Positions 51,044 to 59,774 of a stretch of 64,000 bases of DNA are shown here, piece after piece. A program made the position numbers and the translations under genes. The stretch is from Chitinophagales bacterium. Lineage in GTDB: Bacteria; Bacteroidota; Bacteroidia; Chitinophagales; Saprospiraceae. The notes under the pieces were generated by a model that saw nothing but the letters and a program-made list of their open reading frames with translations, had not been told where the DNA came from and did no database searches. The stretch covers positions 1 to 64,000 of the forward strand of contig JAFLBP010000006.1 of assembly GCA_017303875.1 (NCBI GenBank). The letters are read 5' to 3'. The first letter of the stretch is position 1. Every line of letters begins with the position of its first letter.

Positions 51044-53725
51044 ATGAGTAAACAAACAATATTAGGTAAATATTTACTTCCCGGCGGCCTTATGTTGATA
51101 AGTGTTGTGCTCGGATTATATGTGAATCTTGCTACGAACGATGCCCCGGCATGGTGGGTTTATCCTGCTTTAGCGGTATTGGTTATTGTTGCCTTTGTCG
51201 GTGGTTTTATTCTATTTAAACGAGATCAGAAGGAAAAAGAACAGTCCGATGGACAAATAAACAAAATAGGAGATCAGGTTGGTTTTATTTATGAAAGCAT
51301 CTCTGTCCTGGAAAACACTCAACTGCTTGCTGAAAATCGGATCAGCATCTCCCACCTCCCTGACCTCCAGCCCCACTTCACCGGCCGACATCCGGAACTT
51401 GCCCTGCTCGATGAAGCCTGGGCCAGGCCCGACAGCAACCTGCTCCAGTTTGTAGCGCCCGGCGGCACGGGCAAAACCATGCTGCTCACCTATTGGCTGC
51501 ACCACCGACTGCCTGCAAGTACCGCCCAGGCGCCCGATGCCATCTACGCCTGGTCGTTTTACAGCCAGGGCAGCGACGAAAGCCGCCAAAGCTCCTCCGA
51601 CTACTTTTTTGCCGCCGCCGCGCGTTTTTTTGAACTTGAACTGCCCAAAGACCCCACCGAACGCGGGCGCGAGCTGGCCCGCCGCCTGCGCCGACAACGC
51701 TGCCTGCTGATCCTCGACGGCGTGGAACCCCTGCAATACCCGCCCGGCACGCCCGGCGGCTTGAGTGGCAAACTCAAAGACCCCGCCCTCACGGCCCTGC
51801 TGCGCGAGCTGGCCCTTAGTCAGCCCGGCCTTTGCCTGATCAGCACCCGCGTAGCCATTGAAAACCTCGCCGGTTATGAAGCACCCCGACACCTGTGCCA
51901 TACCTTGGAAAACTTCAGCCCGGAGGATGGCGCTAAGTTGCTGCAACAACTTGGCGTGCGCGGTAAAAGCAGCGAACTAGAAGCGGCCTCACAAGAATAT
52001 AAAGGCCATGCCTTGGCGCTGCGCCTGCTGGGGAATTACTTAGTGAAAGTGATGGATGCCGACGTACGCCGCCGCAAGGAGATACCACCCCTGACCAATG
52101 AAAAAAAGGATGGTGAACACGCCCGCCGTGTGATGCAGGCTTACGTTCGTTGGTTTGAGGCAGCGCATACTAAACCTCAGAAAATGGGTTTTTGGGATAA
52201 AATGATGGGTAAAAAACAGCCTTCTGTCTCTCCTGAAGTGGCCTTGTTAAATTTGATGGGCCTGTTCGACCGACCTGCACCCATCGAAGCCTTGGAGGTT
52301 TTGGTCAAAGAGCCCGCCATTGCTGGCCTAACCGACGGTTTGACAAACCTATCCGCCGAACGCCTGCGCGACGCCCTCGACAACCTGAAAACCCTTGGCT
52401 TACTCGAAGAAAACCCTCAAAAAACCAGTGCAATACCCAAAAACTTCATCCACCTGCGCGCCTTTAACACGCTGGATAGTATAGATGCCCACCCCTTAGT
52501 GCGTGAGCATTTTGGCCAGCAGCTCGAAAGCGCACAGCCCGCTGCCTGGCGCGAAGCCAATACCCGCCTGTACCACTACTACAAAAACCTGCCGGAAAAG
52601 GAATTGCCCGATACCCTTGAAGAAATGGAGCCGCTGTATACGGCTATGGCTTTTGGGGCGCGGGCGGGCTTGCAGCAGGAGGTGCTGTATGGGGTGTATT
52701 GGGAAAGAATTAATCGAAAAAACAAGTTTTACTCCACCAACCAACTCGGCGCCTTTGGAACAGACCTGGCGGGTTTGGCTACTTTGTTTGAGCAGCCCTG
52801 GTCGCAGCCCTCCAAAAATATGAGCGAGGCGGATCAGGCGGTGGTATTGAGTTGGGCAGGATTCAGGTTGCGGGGCCTGGGCCGATTGCAGGAGGCGGCG
52901 GAGCCGATGCGAGCTGCACTTCAAAGACGCATTGACGAAAATGCATGGGAAAATGCCGCCATCAACGCCTCCAACCTAAGCGAACTATACCTCACACTCG
53001 GCGCCCTGCGCGAAGCCGTAGATTTTGGGCGACAGGCCGTGGACTTTGCCGACCGGAGTGGGGATAGTTTTCAAAAAGAATCCAAAAGAACCACCCTCGC
53101 CGATGCCCTGCACCAGTCCGGCCAAAACGCCGAGGCTGCGCAGCTATTCGCCGAAGCGGAGGCCATGCAGCGGGAAAGACGGCCGGAATACCGCTTTTTG
53201 TATTCGCAGAGAGGCCATAAGTACTGCGATCTGCTGCTGGGGCAGGGGCAATGGGAGGCGGTGTTGGAGCGGGCGGAGGAAGGGTTGAAAATTGCAATCC
53301 GCAATAACTGGCTCTTGTCCATCGCCCTTGACCAACTCTCCATCGCTCGTGCCCACGCCGCCGCTGCCCAAAGCGACGATACCTCCACCCACCGCGATGC
53401 CGCTGAACAGTACTTCAATCTCGCCGTGGAGGGTTTGCGAGACGCGGGGACAATGGATATGTTACCCCAAGGCCTCCTCGCCCGCGCCAACTGGCGGCTG
53501 CAAACCGGGCATCTGCACGCCGCGCAGGAAGACTTGCAGGAGGTGTTCGAGATCGCCGACAGCGGCAGCATGGGGCTGTATTTAGTGGATTGGCATATCG
53601 CGATGTCGCGCCTGCGGGGTTTGGAGGGCAATGCCGCAGCAGCAGCGGAGCACAAGGCCGAGGCCCTGCGGCGTATACAGGAAACGGGGTATTTGCGCAG
53701 GCAGGCAGAAGCGGAAGCGCTGTAG
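51044..53725 (+). CDS. Membrane-anchored STAND NTPase with C-terminal TPRs
   Basis: An 893-residue protein. Residues 8-27 and 37-57 are two transmembrane helices (GGLMLISVVLGLYVNLA, WVYPALAVLVIVAFVGGFIL), followed by a charged coiled linker. The NTPase has Walker A VAPGGTGKTM (about 137-146), Walker B CLLILDGVEPLQY and sensor LCLISTRVAIENLAGYE. A winged-helix region (about 390-480) ends AHPLVREHFGQQL, the equivalent of the MHD motif. TPRs occupy about 590-890 (NASNLSELYLTLGALREAV, TLADALHQSGQNAEAAQLF). The same NTPase-TPR body occurs elsewhere fused to TIR, CHAT or other effector domains; here the effector position is a membrane hairpin. A role as a sensor that permeabilises the membrane on activation, for example in phage defence, is inferred. 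Confidence 0.85.
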   Translation: MSKQTILGKYLLPGGLMLISVVLGLYVNLATNDAPAWWVYPALAVLVIVAFVGGFILFKRDQKEKEQSDGQINKIGDQVGFIYESISVLENTQLLAENRISISHLPDLQPHFTGRHPELALLDEAWARPDSNLLQFVAPGGTGKTMLLTYWLHHRLPASTAQAPDAIYAWSFYSQGSDESRQSSSDYFFAAAARFFELELPKDPTERGRELARRLRRQRCLLILDGVEPLQYPPGTPGGLSGKLKDPALTALLRELALSQPGLCLISTRVAIENLAGYEAPRHLCHTLENFSPEDGAKLLQQLGVRGKSSELEAASQEYKGHALALRLLGNYLVKVMDADVRRRKEIPPLTNEKKDGEHARRVMQAYVRWFEAAHTKPQKMGFWDKMMGKKQPSVSPEVALLNLMGLFDRPAPIEALEVLVKEPAIAGLTDGLTNLSAERLRDALDNLKTLGLLEENPQKTSAIPKNFIHLRAFNTLDSIDAHPLVREHFGQQLESAQPAAWREANTRLYHYYKNLPEKELPDTLEEMEPLYTAMAFGARAGLQQEVLYGVYWERINRKNKFYSTNQLGAFGTDLAGLATLFEQPWSQPSKNMSEADQAVVLSWAGFRLRGLGRLQEAAEPMRAALQRRIDENAWENAAINASNLSELYLTLGALREAVDFGRQAVDFADRSGDSFQKESKRTTLADALHQSGQNAEAAQLFAEAEAMQRERRPEYRFLYSQRGHKYCDLLLGQGQWEAVLERAEEGLKIAIRNNWLLSIALDQLSIARAHAAAAQSDDTSTHRDAAEQYFNLAVEGLRDAGTMDMLPQGLLARANWRLQTGHLHAAQEDLQEVFEIADSGSMGLYLVDWHIAMSRLRGLEGNAAAAAEHKAEALRRIQETGYLRRQAEAEAL

Positions 53726-53727
53726 GT

Positions 53728-53826
53728 AACGATGAACGATGAGTGATGAACGATGAGTTTTTTGAGTGTTTGGGTGTTTTTGTGTTTTAGAGGGGTTTCA
53801 TTCGTGCATTCGTGGCAACTTTTTGT
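53728..53826. repeat. Three repeat motifs downstream of the STAND gene
   Basis: In order: AACGATGAACGATGAGTGAT GAACGATGAG (related to 1842-1866), GAGTGTTTGGGTGTTTTTGT G (related to 47148-47250) and one arm of the ATTCGTGCATTCGTGGC hairpin at 53800-53816 (copy 4). They start right after the stop codon. Confidence 0.75.
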
Positions 53827-53885
53827 AACAATGAGCAATGAATGGGGAAATCTGTCATGCGGCCACTAAACCGGTAATGAATCAT

Positions 53886-54037
53886 TAGCGTGTGTCGCTT
53901 AAGATCAATTTCCCGCAGATTTCGCAGATTGCCGCGCAGATCGCGCAGATTTTTTTATGTCAACTGCGTACTCAGGCGCAATAGTTCTGCGTATTCTGCG
54001 CGTCCATCTGCGCGATCTGCGGGAAATTAATCTTTGG
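53886..54037. repeat. Inverted CGCAGAT element, copy 2
   Basis: GTGTCGCTTAAGATCAATTT CCCGCAGAT at the left and ATCTGCGGGAAATTAATCTT at the right enclose a core that, as reverse complement, matches 26935-27012 with only about two differences over 75 bp. The outer TCAGCAGTTATCAG arms of copy 1 are absent here. The remaining sequence to 54170 is AT-rich without a recognised gene. Confidence 0.85.
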
Positions 54038-54174
54038 AAACAACTAGATTTGACAATAATTAATTGATTTTCAGACATTAAGATCAAAACTGGAATTGTG
54101 GTTCATTGGTAGGCTGTATTTGCGTCGTCACTGCCTGAGAGGGGTAAGTGTGAGGGTTGTTCAAGTAAAACTGC

Positions 54175-54223
54175 TTTACATGAGAAGCACCTCATGTAAA
54201 AAAAACGGTGTTTTTTTTACATG
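54175..54223 (+). promoter_or_regulatory. Two mutually exclusive hairpins upstream of the mannosidase gene
   Basis: TTTACATGAG (54175-54184) pairs perfectly with CTCATGTAAA (54191-54200). CATGTAAAAAAAA (54193-54205) pairs perfectly with TTTTTTTTACATG (54211-54223). The middle arm is shared, so only one hairpin can form. The second is a U-rich stem without a GC core. It lies 217 bp before the GH92 start. Whether it is transcribed is unknown. Confidence 0.5.
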
Positions 54224-54281
54224 ATCCCAAATCCAAGTATAATTGCATAATATTGCTCAAAAAACAACACCACGCATGCTG

Positions 54282-54373
54282 GGTTTCGCACAGAAAGGCA
54301 CAGATCGTCCACACAGATGTCACAGAATTCAGTGCTTTCTGTGTGAACGATCTGTGCCTTTCTGTGCGAAACC
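54282..54373. repeat. Long hairpin of the CACAGATCGT family
   Basis: The 27 bp arms 54282-54308 and 54347-54373 are perfectly complementary (starting GGTTTCGCACAGAAAGGCAC), and pairing continues inward for about 10 bp with one mismatch (CCACACAGA with TCTGTGTGA). Single arms or relatives lie at 1771-1812 and 23191-23276. It ends 66 bp before the GH92 start. Confidence 0.85.
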
Positions 54374-54439
54374 TTCTGTGTTATTTCAGTGCGAAACCCC
54401 AACCCAACACACATCCGCCAAACCAACATCCGCCGATAT

Positions 54440-57379
54440 ATGACCCACCCACTCCGCAAACGCCTACCCCTGCTCTGCCTCGCAGCGCTCTGCCTGCCCG
54501 CGCTGCTCTGCGCCCAACTCCAATACGTAGACCCCTTCATCGGCACGGGCGGGCACGGACACACCTTTCCCGGCGCGTCGGCTCCCTTCGGATTGGTGCA
54601 GCTCAGTCCCGATACCCGTCCCGACCCCGGCGAATGGGATGGCTGCTCGGGCTACCACGCCTCCGACAGCATCCTCTACGGGTTCAGCCATACCCACCTC
54701 AGCGGCACGGGCGTACCCGATTATTGCGATATTCAGCTGATGCCGTTTGTCGGCGGCGCCCGCCTCGAACCGGAGGAATACCGCTCGCCTTTTTTGAAAA
54801 AAAATGAAAAAGCATCGCCGGGTTACTACTCGGTTTACCTGCATAATGAACGGATTTTATGCGAAATGACAGCCACCGAACGCGTGGGCCTGCACCGCTA
54901 TACCTTCCCGCCCAACCGCGATAAAGGCAGTCTGCTGCTCAACTTAGTGTTCCGCGATAAAGTGCAGGAAGCCCACGTGGAAGTCATCAGCGATACGGAA
55001 GTGGCGGGCTACCGCTACTCTTCGTCCTGGGCCAAAAACCAGCGCGTGTACTTCTACATGCGTTTTTCGCAGCCGGTGCTCAATTCCATTATGATTGATA
55101 TGGCGCAAAATCCGCGCATCGCCCAGCCTTCGGTGAGCAGCCCCGCAGTGGCCGGTGTGCTGACCTTCAAGCGCTACGAACAACCTTTGGTGGTGGCCGT
55201 GGGTATTTCCGGTACCAGCATGGAAGGCGCGAAAAGGAACCTCGACGCCGAATGCCCCACGCTCGATTTCGACGGCGCGCGGCGCAGCACGGAAGCCAAA
55301 TGGCAACAACAACTCGGTAAAATACAGGTGGAAGGCGGCAGTGACGCACAAAAAAAGACCTTTTACACGGCCCTCTACCATACCATGCTCGCGCCCAATA
55401 TCTGGAACGACGTGGACGGCGCTTACCGCGGCCGCGACGACCAGATCCACATGGCCAAAGGCCACAATGTGTACACGGTTTTTTCGCTTTGGGATACTTA
55501 CCGCGCCGCCAACCCGCTGTACACGCTCTTAGAACCCCGCCGCGCCAACGATTTTGTACAAACTTTCCTGCGCCAATACGAGCAGGGCGGCCTGCTGCCC
55601 GTCTGGGAACTTTCAGGCAATGAAACCGAGTGCATGATCGGCAACCACGCCATCCCGGTCATCGCCGATACCTACCACAAGGGTATCCGCGATTTCGATG
55701 CCAACCTCGCGCTGGAAGCCATGCTCAAAAGTGCCAACAGCAATCGCTACGGACTGCCGCTTTACCGCCAATACGGTTTTGTGCCCTCCGACCAGGAACC
55801 CGAATCGGTGTCCAAAACCCTTGAATACGCCTACGACGACTGGTGTATCGCCCAAATGGCCCAAAGCCTGGGCCGCAACGACGTGTATGAAGATTTTACG
55901 CGCCGCAGCCAGTCGTACAAAAACCTTTTCGATCCCGCTTCGCGTTTTTTCCGCGCCCGCAACCGGGGCGCCTGGCATACGCCGTTTGATCCTTTTGAGG
56001 TCAATTTCAACTACACTGAAGCCAATGCCTGGCAGTACCGCTTCTCCGCACCGCAGGACCTGGCGGGCCTGAGCAATCTTTTCGGCGGCCCCGACAGCCT
56101 CGTGGCGGCCATTGACGCGCTGTTCAGCGCCGACTCGCGCACGACGGGCAGGCAGCAGGCCGACATCACGGGCCTGATCGGGCAATATGTGCAGGGCAAC
56201 GAACCCAGTCACCACATCGCTTACCTATACGCAGCCTTGGGGCGGCCCGACAAAACCCAGCAGCGCGTGCGCCAACTCCTTGATGAGCAGTACCGCCCCG
56301 AACCCGACGGCCTGAGCGGCAATGAAGATTGCGGACAAATGTCGGCCTGGTACGTGTTCTCGGCCTTAGGTTTTTACCCCCTCACGCCCGGCACGCCGGA
56401 GTACACACTCGGCACGCCTTTGTTTGAAAAAGTGAGCATTACGCTGGATAACGGCAAAAAAATAACCCTCGAAGCGCCGGGTGCTTCCAAAACGCGCTGT
56501 TATGTATCGGCGGCACAACTGAATGGCCGGGCCTTGAATACACAAATCAGCCACAGCCAGTTGCTGGAAGGCGGCACCCTGCGTTTCGAGATGAGCGCCA
56601 CGCCGCCGCCGGCGTTTAAACTCAAGTTAAAAACCATTCCGGAGGCACTGAGCATTGTGCCGGCGCCCTTTGTACAAAAAGGCGAGCGCGTGTTCCGGGG
56701 CAGTCAGCAAATTATACTGAGCAACCTCGACCCGCAGGCGAAGATTTACACGCTGATTTTAAAACCCGATCAGACCTTTAATGAAAACATGTCCATGAGC
56801 ATTTACGAGGGGCCGATTACGGTGAAAAAGGACGGGAAATTGTATTTTTTTGCAAAAATCGGCGACAAACAAAGCGCCGTGCTGGAATTTCCCTTTAAAA
56901 AATTGGACGAAAACCTGCGCGTGGTGCGCTACGCCCATGCGTATAACCCGCAATACACCGGCCATGGCGAGCAGGGTTTGGTAGATGGCCTGCGCGGCGC
57001 GGCGGATTTCCGCACGGGCGACTGGCAGGGTTTTGAGGGTAAGGATTTGGACGTAGTGCTGGATTTGGGTAAAAAGCACAGTTTGAATAAAATCGGCGGC
57101 AGCTTTTTGCAGGATGAAAATGCGTGGATCTTTTTTCCCAAACAATTTGAAGTGGAAATTTCGGACGACGGACAAAATTTTACACCCGCCGGAACCTTTG
57201 TCAATCCCGTTTCCCCGCAGGAAAAAGGCTTGTTGATGCGCGAATTTTTTGTCAATTTAGAGGGTAAAAAGGCCCGTTTTGTGCGGGTTCGCGGCGTTAG
57301 TTTGGGCCTTTGTCCGCCCGGCCACAAGGGCGCCGGAAATCCTTCCTGGGTATTTTGCGACGAAATCCTTGTAGAGTGA
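54440..57379 (+). CDS. GH92 alpha-mannosidase with C-terminal F5/8-type domain
   Basis: A 979-residue exported enzyme predicted to remove alpha-linked mannose in a calcium-dependent, inverting manner. Signal peptide: LPLLCLAALCLPALLCAQ. The family opens YVDPFIGTGGHGHTFPGASA with FGLVQLSPDT. The catalytic domain has GNEPSHHIAYLYAALGRP and GNEDCGQMSAWYVFSALGFY, which carry the conserved acid residues. After residue 740 follow a small beta domain and a discoidin-like F5/8 type C domain (FEVEISDDGQNFTPAGTF, ARFVRVRGVSLG). The start at 54440 removes a 17-residue repeat-derived extension. A likely use is feeding on mannans or host and fungal glycoproteins. A cyclase gene follows after 16 bp. Confidence 0.94.
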   Translation: MTHPLRKRLPLLCLAALCLPALLCAQLQYVDPFIGTGGHGHTFPGASAPFGLVQLSPDTRPDPGEWDGCSGYHASDSILYGFSHTHLSGTGVPDYCDIQLMPFVGGARLEPEEYRSPFLKKNEKASPGYYSVYLHNERILCEMTATERVGLHRYTFPPNRDKGSLLLNLVFRDKVQEAHVEVISDTEVAGYRYSSSWAKNQRVYFYMRFSQPVLNSIMIDMAQNPRIAQPSVSSPAVAGVLTFKRYEQPLVVAVGISGTSMEGAKRNLDAECPTLDFDGARRSTEAKWQQQLGKIQVEGGSDAQKKTFYTALYHTMLAPNIWNDVDGAYRGRDDQIHMAKGHNVYTVFSLWDTYRAANPLYTLLEPRRANDFVQTFLRQYEQGGLLPVWELSGNETECMIGNHAIPVIADTYHKGIRDFDANLALEAMLKSANSNRYGLPLYRQYGFVPSDQEPESVSKTLEYAYDDWCIAQMAQSLGRNDVYEDFTRRSQSYKNLFDPASRFFRARNRGAWHTPFDPFEVNFNYTEANAWQYRFSAPQDLAGLSNLFGGPDSLVAAIDALFSADSRTTGRQQADITGLIGQYVQGNEPSHHIAYLYAALGRPDKTQQRVRQLLDEQYRPEPDGLSGNEDCGQMSAWYVFSALGFYPLTPGTPEYTLGTPLFEKVSITLDNGKKITLEAPGASKTRCYVSAAQLNGRALNTQISHSQLLEGGTLRFEMSATPPPAFKLKLKTIPEALSIVPAPFVQKGERVFRGSQQIILSNLDPQAKIYTLILKPDQTFNENMSMSIYEGPITVKKDGKLYFFAKIGDKQSAVLEFPFKKLDENLRVVRYAHAYNPQYTGHGEQGLVDGLRGAADFRTGDWQGFEGKDLDVVLDLGKKHSLNKIGGSFLQDENAWIFFPKQFEVEISDDGQNFTPAGTFVNPVSPQEKGLLMREFFVNLEGKKARFVRVRGVSLGLCPPGHKGAGNPSWVFCDEILVE

Positions 57380-57395
57380 ATCATTTTTCGGAAAT

Positions 57396-59774
57396 TTGTT
57401 TTTTCAAAACATACAACACCTGAAATACTGCCTCCGCATATTGCTTTTTTGCCTGCTTGCAGGTCGCCTTTCCGCCCAGGGGCTGGAAGAGGCGGAACAC
57501 TCCATGTTTGAGGCCGACAACCTCATGCAGCAGGCGCTCAACAGCAGCAGCGAGGGCGAGCGCGAGCGCCTGGCACAGCAATGCCTGACCATTTCGCGTG
57601 GTATCGGCCATGAGGCTGGCGTGGATGCTTCGCTGCTGATGCTCGGACAAATCAGCGCGCGCAACGGCCGCTACGACGACGCGATGGAATACCTGCTCGA
57701 AGCGGAAAACCGCATGCGCAAAAAAGGCAACAAACAGGCGCTGCTGGGCATTTACGCCACCCTCGGCGAGTTGTTTACGCAGGTGAAACTTCCCGGAAAC
57801 GCCATTAAATATTACAACGACGCCCTGCGCCTCAATCCGGGCAATGAAGAAACGCAGGAAAAAATAGGCGATGCCTATATTGTTTCCAATAAACCGGATT
57901 CCGCTGAAATTTTTTATAAAAAACCACTGGCCCGGTATACCGATCAGGGTAATTTCCCCAAATTGGTTCAGATTTACCAAAAACTCGCCGGCGCCTACGA
58001 GCAGCAGAAAAACACCGAAAAAAGCCTCGGTTATTACGGAGAGGTGGAGAAAATTATTGAAAACAACGGCAACTCCGCCGAGCGCGCCATGCTCTACAAC
58101 AACATGGGCAGGCAGTACTCCGCCGCGCGCAATTACCCCAAAGCGCTTGAATATTTCCGCAAGGCAGAACTGCAATGCACGTACATTCCCTGCGACTACC
58201 CGGAAGTGGTATTTGCCAACCTCGGTGTGGCGTATCACAACACCGGCAACCCCAAACGCGGCATTGATTACCTCATCAAAGCCACGCGGATTCTGAACGA
58301 TAAAAAAGATTATCCGGCACTCGCCGAACTGGAACACTTAATAGCAACCTACTATTTTAAAAACCGCGACGTCTACAACGCCCTTACGCACAACGACCTC
58401 GCCATCCGCTACTCCAAAAGCACCAAACGCCGCGAAGTGCTGGTGAAATCCTACCGCACCGCCGCCGATATTTACCAGGAACTCTACGATTTTGAAAAAG
58501 CCATTGAGTTCTACCGCGAATACCTCAAACTCAGCGATACCCTCAGCCTCGAAACCGCCGAACGCGCCCAACGCCTCAGTCAGCAACACAACAGCCTGAC
58601 CCAGGCCGAAGGCGAAATCCGATTCCTGCTCTCCCAGCAAAGCGTCAAAGACCTCGAACTCGAACAGGAACGCAACGAAAAAGAAACCCTGCGCCTGCGC
58701 AACGACAAGCTGGCCTTAGAAGCCCAACGCCGTGAAGACGAACTGCTGCTGCTCCAAAAAAATAAAGAAGTAGACGCCGCCAAACAACGCGAACTCATCC
58801 TGCAGGCCCTGCGCGCGCGTCAGGAAGCCAACCTCGCGGCCCAGCAACGCGACATCCTCTCGCAGCAACAACAGCTCGAAATGGCCCGCGCCGCCAGTGC
58901 CCGCCAAACAGCCGACAGCCTGCGCCAGGCACAGGAAGTATTTGTGCTGCAACGCGATAAAGACATTGCCCGCCTCGAACTGGATCGGGAAAAAGATTTC
59001 CGGCAAGCCGCCAAACTCTTCGGTGTACTCGGCGCCATCATTCTGGCCCTGCTCGCCCTCGGCTGGTGGTTCAATCGTCGTACCAACGAACGCCTGAACA
59101 AGCAAAACCGCAAAATCCAGGCACAAAACAAGGAAATCGCCGAGGAACGCCAGAAAAGCGAACAACTGCTGCTCAACATCCTGCCCGACGAAATTGCCTC
59201 CGAACTCAAAACCCGGGGCTACGCCTCACCGCGTTTTTATGATTCGGCAACGGTACTGTTCACCGATTTTGTCAATTTTACCAAACTCTCCGAACAACTT
59301 TCTCCGCAGGAACTCATCGACGAACTCGACGCCTGCTTCCTCGGGTTTGATGAAATTTGCGAACGTTACGGATTGGAAAAAATCAAAACCATCGGCGACG
59401 CTTACATGTGCGCCGGCGGCCTTCCGGTGGTAAATACCACGCACCCGCTCGATGCGGTGCGGGCAGCCCAGGAAATGCTGGCATTCCTCGATAAGCGCAA
59501 TCGCGAAAACCCCGGCGCCCGCTTCCGTCAAATGCGCCTCGGCATTCATACAGGCCCGGTAGTGGCGGGTGTTATCGGGAAAAATAAATTTGCTTACGAT
59601 ATCTGGGGCGATGCCGTCAACCTCGCCGCCCGCCTCGAAGCACTCAGCGAACCCGGCCGTATCAATATTTCAGGTATCACTTACGAGGCCATTAAAGACC
59701 AGATTCCCTGCTCTTACCGCGGTATCAAAGACGTGCACAACAAGGGCAAAGTGGAAATGTATTTTGTAGATTAA
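57396..59774 (+). CDS. TPR-containing class III adenylate/guanylate cyclase
   Basis: A 792-residue sensor enzyme. A signal-like helix (CLRILLFCLLAGRLSAQG), six to seven TPRs (about 30-385, for example ALEYFRKAELQCTYIPC), a long Gln/Glu/Arg coiled coil (390-545), one transmembrane helix (LFGVLGAIILALLALGWWF) and the linker LLLNILPDEIASELKTRG precede the catalytic domain. Metal aspartates are in VLFTDFVNF and TIGDAYMCAGG; Lys (EKIKTIGD) and Asp (AYDIWGDAVN) indicate ATP specificity; NLAARLE supplies Asn and Arg. The design parallels TPR histidine kinases, including the one near 26 kb, with cAMP output. The start is uncertain: TTG 57396 or CTG 57420, since no ATG precedes the signal helix. Confidence 0.9.
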   Translation: MFFQNIQHLKYCLRILLFCLLAGRLSAQGLEEAEHSMFEADNLMQQALNSSSEGERERLAQQCLTISRGIGHEAGVDASLLMLGQISARNGRYDDAMEYLLEAENRMRKKGNKQALLGIYATLGELFTQVKLPGNAIKYYNDALRLNPGNEETQEKIGDAYIVSNKPDSAEIFYKKPLARYTDQGNFPKLVQIYQKLAGAYEQQKNTEKSLGYYGEVEKIIENNGNSAERAMLYNNMGRQYSAARNYPKALEYFRKAELQCTYIPCDYPEVVFANLGVAYHNTGNPKRGIDYLIKATRILNDKKDYPALAELEHLIATYYFKNRDVYNALTHNDLAIRYSKSTKRREVLVKSYRTAADIYQELYDFEKAIEFYREYLKLSDTLSLETAERAQRLSQQHNSLTQAEGEIRFLLSQQSVKDLELEQERNEKETLRLRNDKLALEAQRREDELLLLQKNKEVDAAKQRELILQALRARQEANLAAQQRDILSQQQQLEMARAASARQTADSLRQAQEVFVLQRDKDIARLELDREKDFRQAAKLFGVLGAIILALLALGWWFNRRTNERLNKQNRKIQAQNKEIAEERQKSEQLLLNILPDEIASELKTRGYASPRFYDSATVLFTDFVNFTKLSEQLSPQELIDELDACFLGFDEICERYGLEKIKTIGDAYMCAGGLPVVNTTHPLDAVRAAQEMLAFLDKRNRENPGARFRQMRLGIHTGPVVAGVIGKNKFAYDIWGDAVNLAARLEALSEPGRINISGITYEAIKDQIPCSYRGIKDVHNKGKVEMYFVD

